Source of the DNA: Actinomycetes bacterium | Lineage (GTDB): Bacteria > Actinomycetota > Acidimicrobiia > Acidimicrobiales > Bog-793 | Assembly: GCA_021785095.1 (NCBI GenBank) | Contig: JAJYGM010000354.1 | Coordinates: 1 to 12,907 of the forward strand | DNA: 12,907 nucleotides | Direction: 5' to 3' | In this document: one piece after another, positions 1 through 5,488 of the stretch | How the letters are laid out: each line of letters begins with the position of its first letter | How positions within the stretch are numbered: position 1 is the stretch's first letter | Position numbers and translations under genes: made by a program | The notes under the pieces: model-generated | The model's database searches: none | The model's input: only the letters and a program-made list of their open reading frames with translations | What the model was told of the DNA's origin: nothing

Positions 1-1
1 G

Positions 2-1126
2 CAGGAGCACGTCGCGAAGCGCTCACCGAAGGCGAACGGAGTCTCTGCGTTCGCGCACCGTGCGGCCGTGCGTGCCGCCAGCCTCGACGCCCTGCGCGGG
101 CTGCTGCCGGCAGGATGCCTGTCGAACGTCGGCATATACGGCACGGGCCAGGGCTACGAGCAGCTCCTGCTCCGGATGCGGGCGCATCCGCTCCCCGAGG
201 CCCGGCGATACGCCGAGCTGATGATCGTGGAGCTCCGCAAGGTCATCCCTAGCTTCCTCACCCGACTCGACCGGGAGGAACGTGGGGGCGTCTGGGTCGA
301 CTACTTCCGGCGGACCGAGGAGGCGACCGCCCGCGTCGTCGGGTCCCTCTTTCCACGCCAGGTACCGCAGCCGGGAGCGTCGGTGACCCTCACCTCCTTC
401 GACCCGGACGGCGAGGACCGTGTTCTCGCCGCCATCTGCTACGAGCACGCCAACCTGCCCGAGTCGGAGCTGCTCACCCGCGTCCGTGAGCTGCCCGCCA
501 CCGAGCGCCAGCGCCTGTTCACGTCCTACGTCGGCGAGCGCGTCAACCGCCGCCATCGCCCCGGGCGCGCCTTCGAGGCGACCACCTACCGCTTCGACGT
601 CGTATGCGACTACGGAGCATTCCGTGACCTGCAGCGGCACCGCCTCCTCACGATCGAGTGGCAGCCGCTCGGCACCGACCTCGGATACGAGGTGCCCGAG
701 CTTGTCGAGGAGGCCGGGCTCTCGGACCGCTACGTGGACCAGCTCGAGCGATCGAGGTCGCTCCACGACGCGCTCGCGAAGTACTTCCCCGACCAGTGCG
801 GGTACGCCGTCGCGTTGGCCTACAACATCCGTTTCTCGATGGAGATGAACGCGCGCGAGGCGATGCACCTCATCGAGCTCCGCTCGACGCCTCAAGGGCA
901 CCCGGCGTACCGCAAGGTCGCGACAGAGATGCACCGTCTCATCGCCGAGGAGGCCCACCACGTGGGAATCGCCGGCGCGATGTCCTTCGTCGAGCGGGCA
1001 GAGGCTGACCTCGGCCGCCTCGATGCGGAGCAGCGCGCGGAGGCAAAGGCGGCGGCACGGCAGGTGTCGGGGGCCGCAGAGGGCCGCCGGCTACGGGCGG
1101 TCCGACCGCACGGGCCGACTGCATGA
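2..1126 (+). CDS. ThyX-superfamily protein, C-terminal part (5' end outside window)
   Basis: The frame is open from the left edge (first full codon at position 2), so the 374 visible residues are the C-terminal part of a longer protein. A GTG at 68 could be called as a start, but conserved-looking sequence runs through it (LDALRGLLPA, SNVGIYGTGQ), so it is internal. The visible part contains the end of one ThyX-like domain and a second one with R212-H213-R214 and the ThyX-like C-terminal helix (MHLIELRS..., then EMHRLIAEEAHH). ThyX is the flavin-dependent thymidylate synthase that methylates dUMP using methylenetetrahydrofolate and NADPH. The fingerprint here is degenerate: in RHRx7S the final serine position is Pro222. 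Doubled ThyX-like proteins of this sort are annotated in actinobacteria and often coexist with another thymidylate synthase, so catalytic activity is uncertain. Membership of the superfamily is well supported; function is not. Confidence 0.85.
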   Translation, partial: QEHVAKRSPKANGVSAFAHRAAVRAASLDALRGLLPAGCLSNVGIYGTGQGYEQLLLRMRAHPLPEARRYAELMIVELRKVIPSFLTRLDREERGGVWVDYFRRTEEATARVVGSLFPRQVPQPGASVTLTSFDPDGEDRVLAAICYEHANLPESELLTRVRELPATERQRLFTSYVGERVNRRHRPGRAFEATTYRFDVVCDYGAFRDLQRHRLLTIEWQPLGTDLGYEVPELVEEAGLSDRYVDQLERSRSLHDALAKYFPDQCGYAVALAYNIRFSMEMNAREAMHLIELRSTPQGHPAYRKVATEMHRLIAEEAHHVGIAGAMSFVERAEADLGRLDAEQRAEAKAAARQVSGAAEGRRLRAVRPHGPTA

Positions 1127-1160
1127 CGACTCTGTGACGGCGCTTGACAACGACCGGAAT

Positions 1161-1176
1161 CGGCGCGCGCGCGCCG
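1161..1176. terminator. GC-only perfect palindrome after the ThyX-like gene
   Basis: A 16-bp perfect palindrome of C and G only, 34 nt after the stop codon. It can form a 5-bp stem with a CGCGCG loop in RNA, and the alternating CG run could adopt Z-DNA. There is no T-tract. Position after the gene suggests a U-less actinobacterial terminator, but this is a guess from position. Confidence 0.3.
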
Positions 1177-1206
1177 GGCCGGACGTCCCGAAGAGGAGCA
1201 GGCATC

Positions 1207-1263
1207 GTGAGCAGGGCCATTCCCGGGCCGCTTGACGAGTTCGCAGGCGCTCGTCATAACTAG
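1207..1263 (+). CDS. Possible 18-residue leader peptide ORF
   Basis: A GTG at 1207 is preceded by a good Shine-Dalgarno sequence, GAGGAG at 1193-1198, with 8-nt spacing. It opens an 18-codon frame reading MSRAIPGPLDEFAGARHN and stops at TAG 1261-1263. The stop codon is the first three bases of a perfect 7-bp hairpin (1261-1267 with 1271-1277). A short translated ORF that ends in a hairpin upstream of a structured region is the layout of an attenuation or leader-peptide device. I do not recognise the peptide. A good sigma70-like promoter (1232-1260) sits inside the same bases, so only one of the two signals may be used. Conservation of the reading frame in relatives would decide. Confidence 0.3.
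   Translation: MSRAIPGPLDEFAGARHN
1232..1260 (+). promoter_or_regulatory. Sigma70-like promoter TTGACG-17-CATAAC
   Basis: The -35 box TTGACG (1232-1237) matches 5 of 6 consensus bases, and the -10 box CATAAC (1255-1260) matches 4 of 6, with an optimal 17-bp spacer. The predicted transcription start is near 1266-1268, inside the first hairpin of the structured region. There is no good start codon and ribosome binding site close downstream, which fits an RNA gene or a long structured leader. Confidence 0.5.
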
Positions 1264-1480
1264 AGGGTTCCCCTCTATCCGAGGGTGCCTCCGGAGGGTT
1301 CCGGACAAGGTGCCATGGTCGTCCGGGGGGAGTTGCGAGCGGTGGGACCCAGGGGGTCGAGTAGAGAACGCCCGAGTCGTCGGGAGACCGGCGGCATCGC
1401 CCGGGCAGGCGACAGGGTGGCCCCAAAGGCGCCCCTGGGTCTCCCCACCTTTCGAGCCCGCCCGTCACGTGTGACGGGAC
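1261..1480 (+). ncRNA. Candidate structured RNA (small RNA or long 5' leader)
   Basis: About 210 nt downstream of a good promoter is dense in inverted repeats and has no convincing protein frame. Perfect arms seen: 1261-1267 with 1271-1277 (7 bp, loop TTC); 1301-1306 with 1321-1326 (CCGGAC/GTCCGG); 1347-1355 with 1432-1440 (ACCCAGGGG/CCCCTGGGT), extended beyond a 3-nt bulge by 1341-1346 with 1444-1449 (GGTGGG/CCCACC). The last makes a 15-bp closing stem around 76 nt. Inside it are smaller hairpins at 1371-1375/1380-1384 and 1397-1401/1408-1412. An alternative pairing, 1283-1289 with 1428-1434, would compete with the closing stem. A symmetrical hairpin at 1461-1478 could end the transcript. 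It does not show the landmark sequences I know for RNase P RNA, tmRNA, SRP RNA or common riboswitches. A 6S-like RNA is possible but not shown. GC richness alone produces some stems, so confidence is moderate. Confidence 0.4.
1461..1478. promoter_or_regulatory. Perfect 8+2+8 inverted repeat (operator or terminator)
   Basis: CCCGTCAC (1461-1468) and GTGACGGG (1471-1478) are perfect reverse complements around a central GT. It lies 50 bp upstream of the likely -10 box of the acidic DUF4193 gene and just after the structured region. It could be a dimer-binding operator or, read as RNA with a CGTG loop, the terminator of the preceding RNA. There is no T-tract. Confidence 0.4.
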
Positions 1481-1528
1481 CCCGAACATCGTTCGTCGGG
1501 AACACGCGGGCTGACGCCGGTGTTGCCG

Positions 1529-1534
1529 TATAGT
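1529..1534 (+). promoter_or_regulatory. Likely -10 box TATAGT for the DUF4193 operon
   Basis: TATAGT matches the sigma70 -10 consensus at 5 of 6 bases and stands out in very GC-rich surroundings. No good -35 box is found at 16-18 bp upstream; CTGACG at 1511-1516 is too close. The predicted start near 1541 gives a leader of about 47 nt before the ATG at 1588, with AAGGGAG at 1577-1583 as ribosome binding site. Confidence 0.4.
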
Positions 1535-1587
1535 CATCGCGCTCCAGTCCGAGCGGCGAGAGCGTCAGGAGCGACCAAGGGAGCCCA

Positions 1588-2103
1588 ATGCCAAAGGACA
1601 TCGAAGAGGACGTCGCCGGGGACGACCTCGACGAAGACGCTCTCCAGGGCGAAAGCGACATCGAGGACCTCTCCGAGGACGAGGACCTGCTCGACGAGGA
1701 CGAGCTCGAGGATGACGACGAGATCGGCGAGGACGACGACGACGACGACGAGCTCGCCGACGACGGGCTGAGCGAGGAGGAGGACTCCGAGGAGGGCGCC
1801 GTCCGCACCGCGACGCACACGACCGAGGGCGACGAATCGGGCAGCGAGGACGAGGACGAGGACGAGCTCGACGACGATGACGTGGAGGCGAGCCTCGACG
1901 TCATCTTGAAGGAACGCCTCGTGGTCGAGGACGAGGAGCAGGATGACGAGGACGAGCCGGCCGATGCCGAGGACCGGGGCGACGGAAGCACGCGCGTCCT
2001 GCCGAAGCAGCCCGGCGAGTTCGTCTGCAGGTCCTGCTTCCTCGTGAAGAGCGAGACGCAGCTCGCCGATCCGAAGCGCATGCTCTGCAGGGACTGCGTC
2101 TGA
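1588..2103 (+). CDS. DUF4193-family acidic protein with C-terminal zinc ribbon
   Basis: The 171-residue protein has an extremely acidic, low-complexity N-terminal part (about residues 1-130, long Asp/Glu runs) followed by a compact C-terminal domain. The latter reads RVLPKQPGEFVCRSCFLV, with C147-x2-C150 and C167-x2-C170, a four-cysteine zinc-ribbon pattern. This C-terminal block matches the DUF4193 family of actinobacteria, whose members are usually about 100 residues; the acidic extension makes this one unusually long. No function is established for the family as far as I know. The acidic arm could mimic nucleic acid or contact a basic partner. ATG is preceded by AAGGGAG. It is the first gene of a four-gene run (31-nt gap to the next). 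Confidence 0.85.
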   Translation: MPKDIEEDVAGDDLDEDALQGESDIEDLSEDEDLLDEDELEDDDEIGEDDDDDDELADDGLSEEEDSEEGAVRTATHTTEGDESGSEDEDEDELDDDDVEASLDVILKERLVVEDEEQDDEDEPADAEDRGDGSTRVLPKQPGEFVCRSCFLVKSETQLADPKRMLCRDCV

Positions 2104-2134
2104 TCCGGCGGCGGCGCAGGTAGGGTCGAGCGGC

Positions 2135-2677
2135 GTGGCTGACGAACGACCTGTCCACGAACGACTTCTCGACCTCGCCCTCTACGTCCCGGTCGGCATC
2201 GCGACCGCGGTCGTCGAGGAGCTGCCGAGCTTCGCGGAGAAGGGTCGCCAGCGGCTGAAGGGCCAGCTCGAGATCGCCCGCGCGATCGGCAAGTTCACAG
2301 TTGCCGAGGCGCAGCGGCGCGTCGGCAAGGCGACCGGAGCCACAGCGCGACCGCACGCCGTCGGCGACGAGCTGCGCGAGACGCCCGAGCGAGCAGTGCA
2401 ACCGGGCGCACGAGGGGTCCCGAGGGAGGAAGAGGACGAAAGCACCTCTCGCCCCGGAGCCGAGGCCATCACGGGTGAGACCGCACCCGATGTCGCTTCG
2501 TTGCCCATCCCCGGCTACGACACGCTGGCGGCCTCACAGGTGGTCCAGCGCCTTGCCTCTCTCCGCCCGGACGAGCTCGACGCAGTGCGCCGTTACGAGG
2601 AGTCGACTCGTGGGCGCAGGACCATCCTCCACCGGATCGCCCAGCTCAGCTCCTCGGACGGGCGCGCGACGGCCTGA
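2135..2677 (+). CDS. Uncharacterised actinobacterial protein, helical N-terminus and conserved-looking C-terminal motif
   Basis: GTG start with AGGTAGGG (2118-2125) upstream. Of 180 residues, 6-62 look helical and amphipathic (YVPVGIATAVVEELPSFAEK, then a Lys/Arg-rich helix). Residues 63-122 are a charged, probably disordered linker, and 123-171 form a distinct block beginning LPIPGYDTLAASQVVQRLAS and ending GRRTILHRIAQL. That C-terminal block is a pattern I associate with uncharacterised, possibly lipid- or membrane-associated actinobacterial proteins; I cannot name the family safely. The hydrophobic stretch near residues 14-26 is short for a membrane span. It lies between the DUF4193 gene and the acetyltransferase gene, 7 nt from the latter. 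Confidence 0.75.
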   Translation: MADERPVHERLLDLALYVPVGIATAVVEELPSFAEKGRQRLKGQLEIARAIGKFTVAEAQRRVGKATGATARPHAVGDELRETPERAVQPGARGVPREEEDESTSRPGAEAITGETAPDVASLPIPGYDTLAASQVVQRLASLRPDELDAVRRYEESTRGRRTILHRIAQLSSSDGRATA

Positions 2678-2684
2678 GGGCGGC

Positions 2685-3206
2685 TTGGACGTCTCGGCAC
2701 GGCGAGCGGGGGACTCGGACGCCGCGCCGCTTGCCGTGCTTCGACGCACGGCGCACGAGGCGGTTCTCTCCGAGCGATCCGGACCGTTGCACCTCCGGGT
2801 CGAACACCTGGCGTCACCGGTCGTCGGCTCCGGGGAGCACGATGCCGGGGAGCACGATGCCGGGGAGCGCGAACAGCGGCGGCCCGGGTCGGTGGAGCCT
2901 GAACCGCTCGTGGCCGTCGCCGAGATCGACGGCGTCGTCGTCGGGTTCCTCGAAGCGGAGCTTCTCGCGATCCACGGCGAGCGCCCGCTCTGCCGGGTCT
3001 CTGCCCTCTACGTAGAGCCGGCAGCGCGCGAAGTCGGTGCCGGCGAGGCACTCATGGACCTCGTGTCGAGCTGGGCGTCGGGTCGAGGAGCAGTCGGCAT
3101 CGACGTGCTCGCACTCCCAGGTGCGCGTGAGGTGAAGAACTTCCTCGAGTCCGCCGGTTACGTCGCCCGGCTCATCGTGATGCACCGGCCGCTGGAAGGA
3201 GCGTGA
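2685..3206 (+). CDS. GNAT-family N-acetyltransferase
   Basis: The frame has no ATG near the expected start. TTG 2685 is chosen because it follows GAGGG (2676-2680) and opens the usual GNAT beginning (DVSARRAGDSDAAPLAVLR), giving 173 residues. GNAT enzymes transfer an acetyl group from acetyl-CoA to an amine. Visible elements are the beta-strand VAVAEIDGVVVGFLE (77-90), LYVEPAAR (108-115) and the acetyl-CoA pyrophosphate loop R115-E-V-G118-A-G120, followed by the alpha helix and a C-terminal strand. Residues 50-62 (GEHDAGEHDAGER) are an insertion encoded by a 15-bp tandem repeat. The stop overlaps the GTG of the Nudix gene (GTGA), so the two are probably translationally coupled. Substrate is unknown. 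Confidence 0.8.
   Translation: MDVSARRAGDSDAAPLAVLRRTAHEAVLSERSGPLHLRVEHLASPVVGSGEHDAGEHDAGEREQRRPGSVEPEPLVAVAEIDGVVVGFLEAELLAIHGERPLCRVSALYVEPAAREVGAGEALMDLVSSWASGRGAVGIDVLALPGAREVKNFLESAGYVARLIVMHRPLEGA
2831..2868 (+). repeat. 15-bp tandem repeat, 2.5 copies, inside the acetyltransferase gene
   Basis: The unit cggggagcacgatgc occurs perfectly at 2831-2845 and 2846-2860, then partially at 2861-2868. It encodes repeated GEHDA in a surface-loop position before the GNAT core. As the unit is a multiple of three, slippage would change loop length without a frameshift. Confidence 0.9.
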
Positions 3207-3634
3207 AGCCTCTCCAGCCCGTGCTTGCCGTCGGTGCTGTCGTGCTGCACGAGGGTCGGCTCCTCCTCGTTCGGCGCATGCAGCCTCCGGCGGTCGGCGC
3301 CTGGAGCGTCCCGGGCGGGCGTGTCGAGCCGGGGGAGACGCTCACAGCTGCCGTGGCCCGCGAGGTGCTCGAGGAGACCGGGCTACTGGTCGCAGTGGAC
3401 GAGCTCGTGGGCTGGGTGGAGCGGACGGGTGACGCGTACCACTTCGTGATCCTCGACTTCTTCGCCCACGTCCTCGGCGACGACCTCGAACCGGTTGCAG
3501 GCGACGATGCCGGCGAAGCTCGTTGGGTCGAGGCAGCGGACCTCGACGAGCTACCCCTCGTCGCCGGTCTGGCGGACTTCCTCCGTGACCACGGGGTCCA
3601 CCTCGGGACTGGGGGCGGGAGCAAGAAGGATTGA
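3203..3634 (+). CDS. Nudix hydrolase
   Basis: A 143-residue single-domain Nudix protein. The full signature Gx5Ex7REUxEExGU is present: G39, E45, R53, E54, E57, E58, G60, L61, with the Mg2+-binding glutamates intact. Nudix enzymes hydrolyse nucleoside diphosphates linked to another moiety. The framing sequences (LLLVRR, WSVPGGRVEPGE, and the later ARWVEAADLDELPLV) resemble ADP-ribose pyrophosphatase/MutT-like members, but substrate cannot be read from the sequence. The GTG start overlaps the stop of the acetyltransferase gene by 4 nt. Its last 84 nt overlap the 3' end of the opposite-strand 513-residue gene, so no room exists for a separate terminator. Confidence 0.92.
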   Translation: MKPLQPVLAVGAVVLHEGRLLLVRRMQPPAVGAWSVPGGRVEPGETLTAAVAREVLEETGLLVAVDELVGWVERTGDAYHFVILDFFAHVLGDDLEPVAGDDAGEARWVEAADLDELPLVAGLADFLRDHGVHLGTGGGSKKD

Positions 3635-5092
3635 CGCAGGCTCTTCGGGCGACGGCTCTGCGACCGGCTCTGCGACCGGCTCTGCGACCGGCTCTGCAGC
3701 CCGCTCTGCCTGCGGCTCGGGCCGGCGCGGCGGCCGCGCGGGCGGGCGGGCGGCCGGATGGGGCGGCGGCGGGATCGCCATGCCGAGCAGCCTGCCGAGT
3801 GCCGGGATGCGGCTAGCTGCGGCACGTGCCTGTCGCTCCACTCCACCGTCGGGGTCCTTCGGCAGGCCGACGGGCTTCACCTGGCGCCGCACGGGTGACT
3901 GCACGGCAGCCTCGAGGAGCGAGAGCCAGCGTTCCGGGGTGGTCTCCTCGGTCATCGCCTGACCTGCAGCCTCCGCAAGAGGCTTGACGAGGGCGGCCGG
4001 GAAGCGAGCGGTCGGCTCGGGTGGCTTGGCGGACAGCCGGAGCGCCTGGAGAACCCTGCCGTCTCCGAGCGCCTGTGTCAGGTGCTGCTCCCAGTCCTGG
4101 CGCAACTTCCTGACACGGCGGTCGAGGGTCTCCCGGAGATTGCGCTCGAGCTCCCTCCCGGCCTCGTCGCGAGGTGCCGCCCCGACGACGGTGGCGCGCA
4201 GGTCACGCAGCGTGATCTCGTCAGCCTTCTCGAGGGCCGCCTCGGCCCGGTCCAGCCAGACGGCGGCTTTCACGTCGCCGAGCAACTCCTCCGCGATGGC
4301 GATGATGGGTTCGCCCGAGGCGATCGGCCGCCCCTCTTCCTTCGCCCGCTGCTGTTCGTCCGTGAGCGCTTTGCGAAGGGCCGGCAGGCCACCTGCCGCA
4401 AGCCGCTCGGCGATCGCCCGCTGCTCGGGCGTGAGCGTCTCGAAGAGGCGGTTGCGGTGGGCCGTCCCGGGCTCGAAACGCGGGGGCATCCTCCGGCCCG
4501 GCTTCCCGCTCCCGGGCTCGCCACCCGCCCCGCCAGCGTCCCGTGCCGGGCGGCCGTGGGGCGCTCTCGCGTCACCGGACGCTGTCGCGCGCGGTGGGCG
4601 CTCCTCTCCGCGGGTGCGGTCGCCACCCTCGAAGCGCCTCGACCCGTCCCGCCGGCCGCCTGCAACGGTCGAACGGCCGGCTGCATCGCCCGACCGCTCG
4701 CCGTCACGGCGGCGTGGCGTTCGCTCACCGCGCCCAGCGCGCTGGTCGGCTCCCCGCGGACCGCGTCGCTCCCCCTCGCGACCGAAGCCTCCGCGGCGCT
4801 CCGGGCGACCGGCCAGCACCGTGGTGACACCGGGCGCGGAGCGCGGGGGACCGAGGTGCTCGATGCGATTGGTCGTGTCCTCGTGCTTCTCCTTCGGAGG
4901 GATGACGGACAGCACGGTGATGCCGTCGAGCTCGACCTCCACCTCCGCCCGCAGGACGTCCCCTACCTTGGAGTGAGGTGGGAGCACCGAGATCGGCACC
5001 ACGCCCCGGGGCTGGCGCGCACCGGCAGCTCGCCAGGTGTAGGTGTCGTCGTCTCGAGCGCTCGTCAGCTCGATGTCCATGCGGTTCGCCAT
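3551..5092 (-). CDS. Uncharacterised 513-residue protein with Arg/Gly-rich centre
   Basis: No family recognised. Four parts are visible: a small beta-rich N-terminal domain (about 6-70, ending VELDGITVLSVIPPKEK) that could be an OB/S1- or TRAM-like fold; an Arg/Gly/Asp-rich disordered stretch (about 83-200, several RGG-like clusters); a helical core (about 205-435, from LTPEQRAIAERLAAGGLPAL to ASRIPALGRLLG); and a Pro/Ala/Glu-rich tail with AEPV repeats. An OB-like domain plus RG-rich region suggests RNA binding, which is inference. Two in-frame ATGs (5092 and 5080) are possible starts; neither has a strong ribosome binding site. The 3' end overlaps the convergent Nudix gene by 84 nt. The acidic 78-residue gene lies 82 nt upstream on the same strand. 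Confidence 0.7.
   Translation of the reverse strand: MANRMDIELTSARDDDTYTWRAAGARQPRGVVPISVLPPHSKVGDVLRAEVEVELDGITVLSVIPPKEKHEDTTNRIEHLGPPRSAPGVTTVLAGRPERRGGFGREGERRGPRGADQRAGRGERTPRRRDGERSGDAAGRSTVAGGRRDGSRRFEGGDRTRGEERPPRATASGDARAPHGRPARDAGGAGGEPGSGKPGRRMPPRFEPGTAHRNRLFETLTPEQRAIAERLAAGGLPALRKALTDEQQRAKEEGRPIASGEPIIAIAEELLGDVKAAVWLDRAEAALEKADEITLRDLRATVVGAAPRDEAGRELERNLRETLDRRVRKLRQDWEQHLTQALGDGRVLQALRLSAKPPEPTARFPAALVKPLAEAAGQAMTEETTPERWLSLLEAAVQSPVRRQVKPVGLPKDPDGGVERQARAAASRIPALGRLLGMAIPPPPHPAARPPARPPRRPEPQAERAAEPVAEPVAEPVAEPSPEEPASILLAPAPSPEVDPVVTEEVRQTGDEG
3649..3695 (-). repeat. 12-bp tandem repeat coding AEPV
   Basis: The unit gcgaccggctct (+ strand) is repeated perfectly three times at 3660-3695, with a degenerate 11-bp copy at 3649-3659. 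On the - strand it encodes AEPV repeats in the C-terminal tail of the 513-residue protein. Unit length keeps frame. Confidence 0.9.
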
Positions 5093-5174
5093 GACCCGGC
5101 CAAGCTACAGCAGCGAAGGATCGCCGCTCACCACGTCGGCTGTGCCGTCACCCTCAAAGTGGGCAAGGGACACC

Positions 5175-5411
5175 TCACCACGTGGAGTCGTCGGCGACCT
5201 TCTCTGGGTCCTCGAGGTGGGCGTCCTGGCCACCCTCGGCGTTGCCTGCCTCTTCCTCGCCGATCAGCAACTCGTCCTCGTTCCCGTATTCCTCGTCGTC
5301 GAAGTCCACCTCGCTGTCGACGCCGGACGTGTCGGCGGGTGCCGCGTCCCGAAAACCGTCCTCGGTCTCGACCACATGCTCGGTGCCGTCGAAGAGCTCT
5401 GACTCGCTCAT
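5175..5411 (-). CDS. Small acidic protein, 78 residues, function unknown
   Basis: The frame MSESELFDGTEHVVETEDGF... is rich in Asp and Glu and has no cysteines, hydrophobic span or recognised domain, so it is probably disordered. Coding is supported by its use of gap space between two real genes and by its head-to-head arrangement with the acyl-CoA dehydrogenase gene. A -10-like TAGAAC (5423 down to 5418 on the - strand) lies 6 nt before the ATG, which would make the message nearly leaderless, as is common in actinobacteria. No clear -35 box was found. It may be co-transcribed with the 513-residue gene downstream. Alternative: a chance frame in GC-rich DNA, which I think less likely given its composition. 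Confidence 0.55.
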   Translation of the reverse strand: MSESELFDGTEHVVETEDGFRDAAPADTSGVDSEVDFDDEEYGNEDELLIGEEEAGNAEGGQDAHLEDPEKVADDSTW

Positions 5412-5488
5412 GATCCCGTTCTATCCGGTTGGCAGTCCTCGTCGGCCTCTGCAACGCTCGGTGGAACGGCCTGATCAGAGGAGGCGAG

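Noticed and set aside
23..961. Antisense frame of 312 codons under the ThyX-like gene
   Set aside because: Mirror of the ThyX-like codons; no recognised domain.
1144..1149. Perfect -35 box TTGACA
   Set aside because: At 16-18 bp downstream there is only the all-GC palindrome, so no -10 box can be paired with it.
1261..1480. RNase P RNA, tmRNA or SRP RNA
   Set aside because: None of their landmark sequences is visible, and the length does not fit RNase P or tmRNA.
1483..1495. LexA/SOS box-like CGAAC-N3-GTTCG
   Set aside because: Actinobacterial LexA boxes have GAAC and GTTC separated by four bases; here the spacer is three, and the downstream gene is not a DNA-damage gene.
1275..2081. Ser-rich - strand frame opposite the acidic gene
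   Set aside because: The Ser runs are simply the reverse complement of GAC/GAG codons; no biological signal.
4082..5413. Long + strand frame (443 codons) opposite the RG-rich gene
   Set aside because: Arg/Pro/Ala-rich shadow composition, no ribosome binding site or domain, and it spans two - strand genes and the gap between them.
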